DNA of 16,399 nucleotides from Candidatus Staskawiczbacteria bacterium RIFCSPLOWO2_01_FULL_38_12b (GTDB taxonomy: Bacteria; Patescibacteriota; Minisyncoccia; Minisyncoccales; Staskawiczbacteraceae). Below, in pieces: positions 1-5,125 of the stretch (positions are counted from its first letter, which is position 1; each line of letters opens with the position of its first letter). Below the pieces are notes generated by a model. The model did not search any database. It was not told where the DNA came from and saw only the letters and a program-made list of their open reading frames with translations. The translations under genes were made by a program, and so were the position numbers. The DNA lies in contig MHPA01000032.1 of NCBI GenBank assembly GCA_001820255.1, positions 1-16,399 on the forward strand, in the 5' to 3' direction.

Positions 1-240
1 GTGTATACAAAAGTACAAAAATAAATTGCGTCCTGCAATTCCTGCGCATGTTTAAACTTATTGTGCGAAACGTAATAATTTCTTTTGGAAATTAAACGTG
101 TCTGAAACGTAAAATTTTCGAAGAAAATTTGTACGTTTTGACATAAGAAATTACGGCCGGCGGTGCCAGTTTAACATAAACTGGAATGTTTTATCTGTAA
201 ATGATAGTGAGGGGGTTCCGAAAGAAAACAAAGAAACCAA
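1..240. repeat. Non-coding start of window with nested imperfect palindrome
   Basis: No convincing gene is visible here. A frame open from base 1 stops at 22-24 and could be the last seven codons of an upstream gene, which cannot be verified. The stretch contains several inverted repeats. Arms 71-83 and 146-155 (CGTAAT..TTCT against AGAAATTACG) enclose an inner hairpin with arms 105-119 and 123-138 around a GAA loop. A separate 8-bp perfect stem (CCAGTTTA, 166-173, with TAAACTGG, 177-184) has a 3-nt loop. None has a clear T-tract, so they do not look like ordinary terminators. The outer-arm plus inner-arm layout matches the other hairpin elements in this window. Confidence 0.5.
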
Positions 241-249
241 GAAAATTAT

Positions 250-278
250 TTGATTTTACGATTATTTTGTTGTAGAAT
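250..278 (+). promoter_or_regulatory. Predicted sigma-70 promoter for the tRNA cluster
   Basis: TTGATT at 250-255 and TAGAAT at 273-278 are separated by 17 bases, ideal sigma-70 geometry. The predicted start near 285 lies about 37 bases ahead of the first tRNA-like half. Assigned from sequence pattern only. Confidence 0.5.
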
Positions 279-321
279 TGTGATTAGTTTGCAGGCACTT
301 TTTTTAGTCAGTTTTTGTGGT

Positions 322-355
322 GGGCGATTAGTTTTGTAGCAGAACGCTGTCTTGC
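322..355 (+). pseudogene. Degenerate tRNA 5' half (fragment A)
   Basis: This stretch aligns to the 5' half of the tRNA-Ile at 421-495, with the same acceptor strand GGGCGAT, D-arm region and 5' anticodon stem, but has four differences in about 33 bases, two of which damage the D arm. Similarity stops inside the anticodon loop, after TTG. No matching 3' half is visible downstream. It is preceded by a linker (about 308-321) ending in TGGT, like the linkers before the other two copies. It is best read as a dead remnant of an earlier tRNA copy. Confidence 0.6.
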
Positions 356-370
356 ACATATTTTTTTGGT

Positions 371-585
371 GGGCTCATAGTTCAGTGGTAGAACGCTGAA
401 CTGCGACACGTTAATTTGGTGGGCGATTAGTTCAGTGGCAGAACGCTGTCCTGATAAGACAGAGGTCGAAGGTCCGATTCCTTCATCGCCCACCAAATTA
501 ACGTGGAAACTTTGCTCATCTAAAAAATAAATAGGACAGGTTCATAAGACAGAGGTCGAAGGTCCGATTCCTTCTGAGCCCACCA
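371..585 (+). pseudogene. tRNA-like gene split in its anticodon loop by another tRNA (fragments B)
   Basis: The 5' half (371-403) has acceptor strand GGGCTCA, a paired D stem (GTTC/GAAC) and the start of an anticodon arm (CTGAACTG). The matching 3' half (544-585) supplies a 31-base segment identical to the tRNA-Ile copy (454-484), then TGAGCCC and A-CCA, exactly complementary to GGGCTCA. The 140 bases between (404-543) carry the complete tRNA-Ile. The break falls at the same anticodon-loop point as in fragment A. The 5' anticodon stem CTGAA does not pair fully with 3' GACAG, so the 3' half looks gene-converted from the inner copy. Unless spliced, this cannot be a standard tRNA, and its anticodon cannot be read safely. 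Confidence 0.6.
421..495 (+). tRNA. tRNA-Ile (GAU)
   Basis: A complete cloverleaf can be folded by eye. The acceptor stem is GGGCGAT/ATCGCCC (421-427, 485-491), the D stem GTTC/GAAC (430-433, 441-444) and the anticodon stem CTGTC/GACAG (446-450, 458-462). Loop CTGATAA gives anticodon GAT (isoleucine, reading AUC/AUU). The variable loop is 5 bases, the T stem GAAGG/CCTTC (468-472, 480-484), and discriminator A492 is followed by encoded CCA (493-495). All stems are fully Watson-Crick. Position 55 of the T loop reads C where almost all tRNAs have T (TCC instead of TTC), so the T-loop/D-loop contact may be altered. It lies inside the anticodon loop of another tRNA-like gene and inside a 21-bp extended stem. 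Confidence 0.85.
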
Positions 586-595
586 AAAAAATATG

Positions 596-655
596 GGAGC
601 CGTGCCTATGAAATATAGATAAAACGGCTTCTTACCTTCTCTTTTTTGTTTTTTC
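596..655 (+). terminator. Predicted terminator after the tRNA cluster
   Basis: GGAGCCGT (596-603) can pair with ACGGCTTC (624-631, one G-T pair) around a 20-base loop. A T-rich stretch with two runs of six Ts follows (641-654). Position and shape fit intrinsic termination of the tRNA transcript. The long loop makes this moderate. Confidence 0.5.
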
Positions 656-662
656 TGAAAAT

Positions 663-670
663 GGTATAAT
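663..670 (+). promoter_or_regulatory. Extended -10 promoter at left edge of hairpin element
   Basis: TGGTATAAT (662-670) is a consensus extended -10 box with no good -35. The left arm of the hairpin element begins at 671, so transcription would start inside that arm and the RNA would carry the whole hairpin ahead of the gene at 895. Confidence 0.5.
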
Positions 671-856
671 AGACCTGTTGCGTATTAAGGATTTACTGCA
701 GATTGAACCTTTCGGCTGGAAATTTGCTATAATTTCTCAGCTTAACTGAAGCTAAACTTCAAAATTCTATCAAATTTCCAGCTTCGAAATCTTCCTGGAC
801 CCGCAGGGACTCCCGAAGGTTGCTTTTCGTCACAATCCTTAATACGTAACAGGTCT
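671..856. repeat. Long layered hairpin element 1
   Basis: Outer arms 671-693 and 834-856 are 23-bp inverted repeats whose single discrepancy is a G-T pair. A second layer, AACCTTTCGG (706-715) with CCGAAGGTT (813-821), lies inside. An inner pair of 20-base arms (716-735, 762-781) has two mismatches. The inner left arm contains TGCTATAAT (725-733), a perfect extended -10 motif pointing at the next gene. The same inner core, including both mismatches, recurs in the element at 2194-2370, while the outer arms are unrelated. No coding frame spans it. Confidence 0.85.
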
Positions 857-873
857 AATATTTTTAATCAGAT

Positions 874-879
874 TATAAT
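874..879 (+). promoter_or_regulatory. Possible -10 box close to start codon
   Basis: TATAAT lies 15 bases before the ATG at 895, which would give a leader of only about eight bases. No convincing -35 is seen. No Shine-Dalgarno sequence precedes the start. Confidence 0.35.
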
Positions 880-894
880 TTACTTTGAATTATC

Positions 895-1251
895 ATGTTT
901 ATAAAAATAGATAAAAAAGTATTGGTTATCCTTTTGGTCGTTGTTGTGATCGTTGGTGTTGGTGTATATGCTTTGTTTATAAACCAGCCCAATAAAGTGG
1001 AAAACCAGGAAAACCAGATGGATACCACAACAGATACTCCCTCAATCCAAATTCAAAAAAACAATCCAGCTTCCCAATTATTAGATGGGGAGGTAAAGGT
1101 GGGAGGAACCAATGGCGGTGGCACACTTACGATTTGTTCAGATAAATGCAATGATGGTATTTGTCAAACCACAAATGCTGACTGCAAAGACGGTAATTTA
1201 AATTGCGTCTGCCCTGAAACAAAGAGCGACTGCCCGCAGGACTGTAAATAA
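895..1251 (+). CDS. Membrane-anchored small protein with 8-Cys C-terminal module
   Basis: A 118-residue protein of unknown function. Residues about 8-29 form a strongly hydrophobic Val/Leu/Ile segment after a short Lys-containing N-terminus, so it is probably anchored with its C-terminus outside. A polar Asn/Gln/Thr-rich linker follows. The last 38 residues contain eight cysteines, spaced CxxxCxxxxC, CxxxxxxCxC, CxxxC, and end in CPQDCK. This resembles short secreted Cys-rich modules ending in NCPQDC-type motifs seen in CPR bacteria and archaea, probably held by disulfides or metal. Its stop overlaps the start of the thermonuclease gene by one base (TAATG), so the two are probably co-translated and both sit at the membrane. 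The start has no ribosome binding site, but no better start exists. Confidence 0.75.
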   Translation: MFIKIDKKVLVILLVVVVIVGVGVYALFINQPNKVENQENQMDTTTDTPSIQIQKNNPASQLLDGEVKVGGTNGGGTLTICSDKCNDGICQTTNADCKDGNLNCVCPETKSDCPQDCK

Positions 1252-1802
1252 TGGAACAAAAATACCTTATTTTTATCGGTTTAATAATAGGGTCTATGAT
1301 TATCGGAGCGTGTACTTTTTTTGCTATTTTGTATCGCCCAAGTTTTCCGGTCGATAATTTTCTAAAGACACCAATCCAGCAAAAATCTGTTAACCATGAA
1401 GCTGCGGTCTGTGGTGCAAAAGATATCACCACGGTAACAAAAGTCATCGATGGGGATACCGTAGTGGTGGATGGTGGGTACCACGTGCGTCTTTTGGGAA
1501 TTGATGCCGATGAAAAAAATTATCCCTGCTATCAAGCGGCAAAAAGCCGATTGGAAACATTGGTGCTGGGCAAACAAGTAACATTGCAAAAAGATATTAC
1601 CGATGTTGACCGTTATGGCAGATGCTTAAGAGCTCTTTTCTTGCAAACCCAAAATATTAATGTGGAATTAGCAAAAGAAGGATTAGTGGTGGCAAGGTTT
1701 TATCCGCCTGATGTATTATATCAAGATGAAATAATCGGGGCGGAAAAAATCGCAATGGAAAATACCGCTGGATGCAAATGGAATCAAAAGGTCGTTAATT
1801 AA
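1251..1802 (+). CDS. Membrane-tethered thermonuclease (SNase-like nuclease)
   Basis: A staphylococcal-nuclease-fold protein of 183 residues, expected to cut DNA and RNA using Ca2+. Residues about 5-28 are a hydrophobic signal anchor. The IIGAC sequence around Cys21 could be a weak lipobox. The nuclease domain spans about 58-180. Catalytic and metal residues known from staphylococcal nuclease are present: DGDT (Asp67, Asp69), VRLLGID (Arg80, Asp85), Glu88 in DADE, and RYGR (Arg124). The enzyme therefore looks active. The outward location suggests degrading extracellular nucleic acid, useful to a cell with limited nucleotide synthesis (inference). It overlaps the upstream Cys-rich gene by one base. 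Extra cysteines (54, 93, 125, 175) could form disulfides outside the cell. Confidence 0.9.
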   Translation: MEQKYLIFIGLIIGSMIIGACTFFAILYRPSFPVDNFLKTPIQQKSVNHEAAVCGAKDITTVTKVIDGDTVVVDGGYHVRLLGIDADEKNYPCYQAAKSRLETLVLGKQVTLQKDITDVDRYGRCLRALFLQTQNINVELAKEGLVVARFYPPDVLYQDEIIGAEKIAMENTAGCKWNQKVVN

Positions 1803-1819
1803 AAAGTAATAAAATACAC

Positions 1820-2098
1820 ATGATAACTACGGTAATAAAAAAAGACGGGACAAAAGTTCCTTTTGATTTGGAAAGAATGAAATCATCCATTGCGGCTGCC
1901 GCAGAAGATGCCGGCCTTTTGGAAGAGGAAAAAAACAGTGCAGTAGAACAGATTTCATCTTCCGTAATTATAGGCTTGGGATCCAAAGAAGCAGTTTCGT
2001 CATCTGAAATTAAAGGTAAAATCCTTGCTGAATTAGAAGTTTCTTACCCTGATATCGCCCAGGCTTGGAAAAAATACGAACAGTCAAAGGCTCAATAA
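1820..2098 (+). CDS. Stand-alone ATP-cone domain protein
   Basis: A 92-residue protein consisting almost wholly of an ATP-cone domain, the nucleotide-sensing module normally found at the N-terminus of ribonucleotide reductases and in the regulator NrdR. Supporting features are the N-terminal strand pattern ITTVIKKDGTKVPFDLERM, the following helix, and the final segment ending in YPDIAQAWKKYEQ, close to the family pattern in which the helix ends near a conserved Tyr. No catalytic or zinc-ribbon domain is attached. It may sense ATP/dATP and act on a partner protein. A link to ribonucleotide reductase is inference, since none is in the window. It lies 17 bases after the thermonuclease and is followed by a strong terminator. 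Confidence 0.8.
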   Translation: MITTVIKKDGTKVPFDLERMKSSIAAAAEDAGLLEEEKNSAVEQISSSVIIGLGSKEAVSSSEIKGKILAELEVSYPDIAQAWKKYEQSKAQ

Positions 2099-2113
2099 TA
2101 TTTCAATTTTACG

Positions 2114-2150
2114 CCGCCGCTGGCATATTGCCGGCGGCGGTTTTGTTTTA
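2114..2150 (+). terminator. Strong GC-rich intrinsic terminator
   Basis: CCGCCGCTGGCA (2114-2125) pairs over 12 positions with TGCCGGCGGCGG (2129-2140), with one G-T pair and loop TAT, followed by TTTTGTTTTA. It closes the 895-2098 gene group. Confidence 0.9.
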
Positions 2151-2166
2151 CCGCAACAAGGATGAT

Positions 2167-2195
2167 TTTACAAATTACTATTTTTAATGTATAAT
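2167..2195 (+). promoter_or_regulatory. Predicted promoter reading into hairpin element 2
   Basis: TTTACA (2167-2172) and TATAAT (2190-2195) are 17 bases apart, an excellent sigma-70 match. As at 662-670, the left arm of the hairpin begins right at the -10 box, so the transcript would begin within the hairpin arm. Confidence 0.65.
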
Positions 2196-2370
2196 ACTGT
2201 GAATTACGAAATGCTCGTTAGAGAAAACTTTTCGGGTCTTTTTTCCAAATTTGAGCTATAAATTTGCTATAATTTTTTCCCGTAGCCGTAGGCTACGATA
2301 AAAAATTCTATCAAATTTCTACTCTCAAATTTAAAAAAAATACCTCGAAGCATTTCGTAATTCACAGTAT
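2194..2370. repeat. Long layered hairpin element 2
   Basis: Outer arms 2194-2215 and 2349-2370 are perfect 22-bp inverted repeats. Inner arms 2247-2287 and 2291-2332 pair over about 40 positions with few mismatches and end in the tip GTAGCC-GTA-GGCTAC. The inner left arm carries TGCTATAAT (2265-2273). The core AAATTTGCTATAATTT with AAATTCTATCAAATTT is shared with the element at 671-856, with the same two stem mismatches. The right edge supplies the TATAAT next to the following start codon. Confidence 0.88.
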
Positions 2371-2382
2371 AATAAAATTATG
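2368..2382 (+). promoter_or_regulatory. Likely leaderless start: TATAAT six bases before ATG
   Basis: TATAAT (2368-2373) is followed by six bases and then the ATG of the MBL gene. This spacing places the transcription start on or next to the A of the start codon. No ribosome binding site is present, as expected for a leaderless mRNA. No clear -35 is visible. Confidence 0.45.
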
Positions 2383-3126
2383 GCAAAAGTAACAGTATTG
2401 GTGGCGGGATATACCACTGACGATAAACAGCTTTTTGACGGCGTAGAAGAAAAAGGAGCTACGGTGAGTTTGGTTGTAGATAAAAATATGGTGATGGTAG
2501 TAGACCCTGGAACTTTGGAAAATCAACAGGTACTATTGTCTGCCTTGGCCGCCCAAGGATTAACTCCTGATGATGTAACCGTGGTTGCGATAACTCATTC
2601 CCATATTGACCACTATAAAAACATTGGTATGTTTGGCAAGGCAAAAGTGTTGGAGTATTCTGGAATTTGGGATGGCAATAAAATAGAAGACTGGCAAACG
2701 CATTTTTCAACAGATATTCAAATTTTAAAAACTCCCGGCCATGACGCCGCCTCCATCACCCTTTTTGTTAATACTCTCCAAGGCGTTGTCGCTATTTGCG
2801 GCGATGTCTTTTGGAAAGAAAATTTTCCGAAAGTTGATCCGCACGCTTTTGATGCCAAAAAATTAGAACAAAGCCGTGCTTTGGTGTTAAAAATGTCGTC
2901 TTGGATAATTCCCGGCCACGGCCCAATGTATAAAACAGGTCATGCGCCTTTACTAAAATTACAAGATGCAAAAAAAATGGATGCGGCCGTGCTTGGCAAA
3001 TGTAAAAAGTGTCGCCAGCTGTTTAAAAAGTTATCTGACAAATGCCCTTGCCAGAGTTGGTTATGTTATCATTGTTGCGAGTGTGATATTTACTGCGGAG
3101 TTTGCCATTGCAAGCATAAAATCTAA
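2380..3126 (+). CDS. MBL-fold metallohydrolase with Cys-rich C-terminal tail
   Basis: A 248-residue protein. Residues 1-200 form a compact metallo-beta-lactamase fold with the binuclear metal motif HSHIDH (His73, His75, Asp77, His78), His121 in TPGHD, Asp142 in CGDVFW and His180 in IPGHG. The overall shape is close to small MBLAC1-like hydrolases. The substrate cannot be read from sequence: a phosphodiester, thioester or lactone are all possible. Residues 208-244 contain eleven cysteines (two CxxC pairs, CPC, CYHCCEC and CGVCHC), predicting a zinc-binding tail with two or more metal sites, not part of the usual MBL fold. The start lies ten bases after hairpin element 2 and has no ribosome binding site. 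No signal peptide is seen, so it is probably cytoplasmic. Confidence 0.85.
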   Translation: MAKVTVLVAGYTTDDKQLFDGVEEKGATVSLVVDKNMVMVVDPGTLENQQVLLSALAAQGLTPDDVTVVAITHSHIDHYKNIGMFGKAKVLEYSGIWDGNKIEDWQTHFSTDIQILKTPGHDAASITLFVNTLQGVVAICGDVFWKENFPKVDPHAFDAKKLEQSRALVLKMSSWIIPGHGPMYKTGHAPLLKLQDAKKMDAAVLGKCKKCRQLFKKLSDKCPCQSWLCYHCCECDIYCGVCHCKHKI

Positions 3127-3132
3127 ACCCGA

Positions 3133-3218
3133 GAAAATAGAATCTAGAAAATAGAAAATAGAATGTCAACGACGGACGTTTCGTATTCTATTTTCTACTT
3201 TCTATTTTCTAAATTCTA
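3133..3218. repeat. Hairpin element made of short AT repeats
   Basis: Repeats of GAAAATAGAAT type on the left (3133-3164) face reverse-complement copies (ATTCTATTTTCT) on the right (3184-3218). The arms pair over about 25 positions with a 7-base bulge. The apex contains CAACGACG (3167-3174), also found at the apex of the hairpin at 14186-14193. The right arm ends six bases before the start codon at 3224. Confidence 0.8.
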
Positions 3219-3223
3219 GAATT

Positions 3224-3445
3224 ATGAAGATTATTGTAAAAACAAAACCAGGAGCGAAAAACGACAAAATAGAAAAAATAGACGAATCCAATTATATTGT
3301 CTACGTAAAAGAACCGCCTATTAATGGCCGGGCCAATGCCGCTTTAGTAAAATTGCTGGCAGAACATTTTGATATTAGTCCCTCATTGGTTTCCATTATT
3401 TCGGGGCACATGGCGCGAGTAAAAGTGGTTGAAATAAATGACTAA
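3224..3445 (+). CDS. DUF167 / YggU family protein
   Basis: A 73-residue protein matching the small conserved DUF167 (YggU) family along its whole length. It has the N-terminal strand MKIIVKTKPGAKND, the central EPPINGRANAALVKLLAEHF block and the closing strand with SGHMARVKVVEI. The central block (P-x-x-G-x-A-N-x-A-L-x-x-x-L-A) is the family's most conserved part. Function is unknown; structures of family members are known but no activity is assigned. It begins just after a hairpin element with no ribosome binding site and ends at a strong terminator, so it is probably the last gene of the unit starting at 2380. Confidence 0.9.
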   Translation: MKIIVKTKPGAKNDKIEKIDESNYIVYVKEPPINGRANAALVKLLAEHFDISPSLVSIISGHMARVKVVEIND

Positions 3446-3475
3446 AAAATCAACTTAGCTAAGTTGATTTTTTTT
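3444..3475. terminator. Palindromic terminator, both directions
   Basis: AAAAAATCAACTTAG (3444-3458) and CTAAGTTGATTTTTT (3459-3473) are perfectly complementary with no spacer, and the T run continues to 3475. Runs of A and T flank the stem, so it could terminate on either strand. It overlaps the -35 of the next promoter. Confidence 0.8.
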
Positions 3476-3492
3476 CTGTTTTTTCCTATAAT
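3464..3492 (+). promoter_or_regulatory. Predicted pyrF-pyrE promoter
   Basis: TTGATT (3464-3469) and TATAAT (3487-3492) are separated by 17 bases. The -35 lies in the 3' arm of the upstream terminator. The predicted start near 3499 leaves a leader of about 43 bases with GGGGAG ahead of the ATG. Confidence 0.7.
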
Positions 3493-3541
3493 AAACTAAC
3501 TATTTTTTTTGCCCTTTGACAACTAACTGGGGAGTCTTGAC

Positions 3542-4324
3542 ATGAAACCGCTTGAGGCAAAGGATCGTATTATTGTGGCACTTGATGTGTCCGACCTTAC
3601 ATCAGCCTTTAAGCTGGTCAACCAACTTTCGTCGCACGTCGGGTTTTTTAAAGTGGGGTTTGAATTCATTTATTCAACCATGGCTACTCTTTTGTCCCTT
3701 TCCGATTCGGATTCGAAAGATCACTTGTATAGGTTGCGTGATTTCATGCAACTGCTGGAAGGAAAAATTCTGCTGGATGTCAAATTAAACGACATTCCCA
3801 ACACAATTGGCAAAGCCGCAAAAGCAATTGCCAGGATAAATCCGGCCATGTTTACCATGCACGCCTCCGCCGGAAGTGAAGCTATCGGCATAGCTGCTAC
3901 CAACAAAGGTAGCTCAAAATTGTTTGGTGTGACCGTTTTGACTTCTTTTGCTGGCTTGCAGTGTAAAGCGGTCTTTGGGGATACAATAACATCTACCATT
4001 GTGCGTTTTGCTTACATGTTATTAAACTATGGAGCAGACGGTATTATCTGTGCGCCCAAAGAAGCTCCTTTGCTACGATCGCATTTAGAATTTAAGAATA
4101 TGATTATCGCATGCCCAAACGTTCGGCCGGCGTGGGCGACTTCAACAGATGACCAAAATAAAGACCGGCAAATGACGCCCGGCGAAGCCGTTAAAGCCGG
4201 CATTGATATGCTGATTATTGGAAGGCCGATTACCAGTCCGCCTCCCGAAATTGGCACACCGCTTGACGCAGCTAAATTGATCGCACAGGAAATTCACGAA
4301 GCACTTCAACTAAAGGAGGTCTAG
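3542..4324 (+). CDS. pyrF: Orotidine 5'-phosphate decarboxylase
   Basis: Catalyses OMP to UMP, the last step of de novo pyrimidine synthesis. The 260-residue TIM-barrel protein shows VALDVS (Asp15), Lys37 in FFKVGFE, and the catalytic network DVKLNDIPNT (Asp79, Lys81, Asp84), the DxKxxD signature of the family. The C-terminal phosphate-binding region has MTPGEAVKAG and IIGRPITS. It is slightly longer than the 230-240 residues typical of bacterial enzymes because of an insertion around residues 52-70 and extended loops, so it resembles the longer PyrF subfamily. GGGGAG lies about ten bases before the ATG, one of the few Shine-Dalgarno-like leaders here. A second ribosome binding site for the next gene lies within its last codons, so the two genes are translationally linked. 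Confidence 0.95.
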   Translation: MKPLEAKDRIIVALDVSDLTSAFKLVNQLSSHVGFFKVGFEFIYSTMATLLSLSDSDSKDHLYRLRDFMQLLEGKILLDVKLNDIPNTIGKAAKAIARINPAMFTMHASAGSEAIGIAATNKGSSKLFGVTVLTSFAGLQCKAVFGDTITSTIVRFAYMLLNYGADGIICAPKEAPLLRSHLEFKNMIIACPNVRPAWATSTDDQNKDRQMTPGEAVKAGIDMLIIGRPITSPPPEIGTPLDAAKLIAQEIHEALQLKEV

Positions 4325-4325
4325 C

Positions 4326-5018
4326 ATGTACACCGCAATACAACTGTTGCGTTTGAATGTGGGGGGTTTTAATTGGGATTTGACCGAAGAAGAAATCCTT
4401 GAATTCTTCGACAGTTGCGATGCGTACTGGATGCACAATGAAGATCCAACTATGCCGCATGCACAACTTACCTCGGGACTTTGCAGTAACGGCTACTTTA
4501 ATGTGCCGGAAGTTTTGCAATACCCTGGGGTTTGTGAAGTTTTGGCTGACCAACTTCGCCGTAAGTTAGAATTAGAATTAACAGATTGTTTTCGATGGGT
4601 TGTCGGCTCTGCCTATTCGGCCATTACGTTTTCATACGAAATGGCCAAGCTTTTTAAAGTAAAGCATGGTTTTGCCCACAAGGGTGAAAGTCAACAAATG
4701 ATCTGGAGAGACGGAGTAATTCGGCCGGACGAAAGTGTGCTACAGATTGAAGAATTGATTACCACGGAAAAAACCCTGCGTGGTGTTCGCAAGGCTATTG
4801 ATGAAGCCCATGGTAATGGGAATGTCCGTTTCTTGCCCGTTGTTGGTTGTATTGTGCACCGTCCGGCAAGCCTCCTTGAAGTAACCGACATCAAAATTGT
4901 TTCTTTAATTCAACGGGAAATTTGGAAGGTAAAACCGGAGCATTGTCCGTTGTGTGAGGCGGGCTCGCCTCGGTTAAAACCAAAAGAGCATTGGCGCGAG
5001 TTGACCAAAAAAAGGTAA
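4326..5018 (+). CDS. pyrE: Orotate phosphoribosyltransferase-like protein
   Basis: A 230-residue type I phosphoribosyltransferase-like protein, probably joining orotate and PRPP to give OMP, the substrate of the neighbouring PyrF. After a helical N-terminal part (1-85), WVVGSAYSAITFSYEMAKLF (91-110) is the substrate-side segment. VLQIEELITTEKT (138-150) occupies the PRPP-binding position but departs from the usual acidic-acidic-x-x-T-T-G-G/S pattern: Glu142-Glu143 are kept and the glycines are replaced by Glu-Lys. A CxxC pair occurs in EHCPLCEAGSPR near the C-terminus. This form is familiar from CPR genomes. AAAGGAGG within the end of pyrF gives a strong start, one base after its stop codon. 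Activity is likely from context, but the altered PRPP loop leaves some doubt. Confidence 0.8.
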   Translation: MYTAIQLLRLNVGGFNWDLTEEEILEFFDSCDAYWMHNEDPTMPHAQLTSGLCSNGYFNVPEVLQYPGVCEVLADQLRRKLELELTDCFRWVVGSAYSAITFSYEMAKLFKVKHGFAHKGESQQMIWRDGVIRPDESVLQIEELITTEKTLRGVRKAIDEAHGNGNVRFLPVVGCIVHRPASLLEVTDIKIVSLIQREIWKVKPEHCPLCEAGSPRLKPKEHWRELTKKR

Positions 5019-5034
5019 CTCGCAAAAATCGCAA

Positions 5035-5063
5035 AGCCGCGGATTGACCTCGGCTTTTTTTTT
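5035..5063 (+). terminator. Terminator of the pyrF-pyrE operon
   Basis: AGCCGCGG (5035-5042) pairs with CCTCGGCT (5048-5055) with one mismatch around ATTGA, followed by a run of nine Ts (5055-5063). Confidence 0.85.
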
Positions 5064-5088
5064 GCAAAGAATATATGGTAGAGGAGGC

Positions 5089-5116
5089 TTGAAAAAAAAA
5101 TGTAACAGGGTACACT
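5089..5116 (+). promoter_or_regulatory. Predicted promoter for ftsZ-galU
   Basis: TTGAAA (5089-5094) and TACACT (5111-5116) are 16 bases apart. The -10 ends nine bases before the ATG at 5126, so the leader would be a few bases at most or absent. There is no ribosome binding site next to the ATG. Confidence 0.45.
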
Positions 5117-5125
5117 GTATCTAAT

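Larger units (their letters stand above)
357..595. repeat. Two concentric 21-bp perfect stems around the tRNA copies
   Basis: Bases 357-377 are the exact reverse complement of 575-595, and bases 407-427 are the exact reverse complement of 485-505. In each case the 7-bp acceptor stem of a tRNA copy is extended outward by 14 further base pairs. The two 14-base linkers (CACGTTAATTTGGT and CATATTTTTTTGGT) are similar but not identical. Together they form a matryoshka hairpin with tRNA-Ile at its centre. Confidence 0.85.

Noticed and set aside
404..543. Group I intron in the split tRNA
   Set aside because: At about 140 bases it is far too small, has no visible group I core, and its content is another tRNA with inverted linkers.
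3133..3218. CRISPR-like repeat array
   Set aside because: Units are short, face each other as inverted copies and lack unique spacers; no cas genes are nearby.
3552..3788. Alternative frame inside pyrF
   Set aside because: It overlaps the catalytic part of a clear pyrF and has no family features or ribosome binding site.
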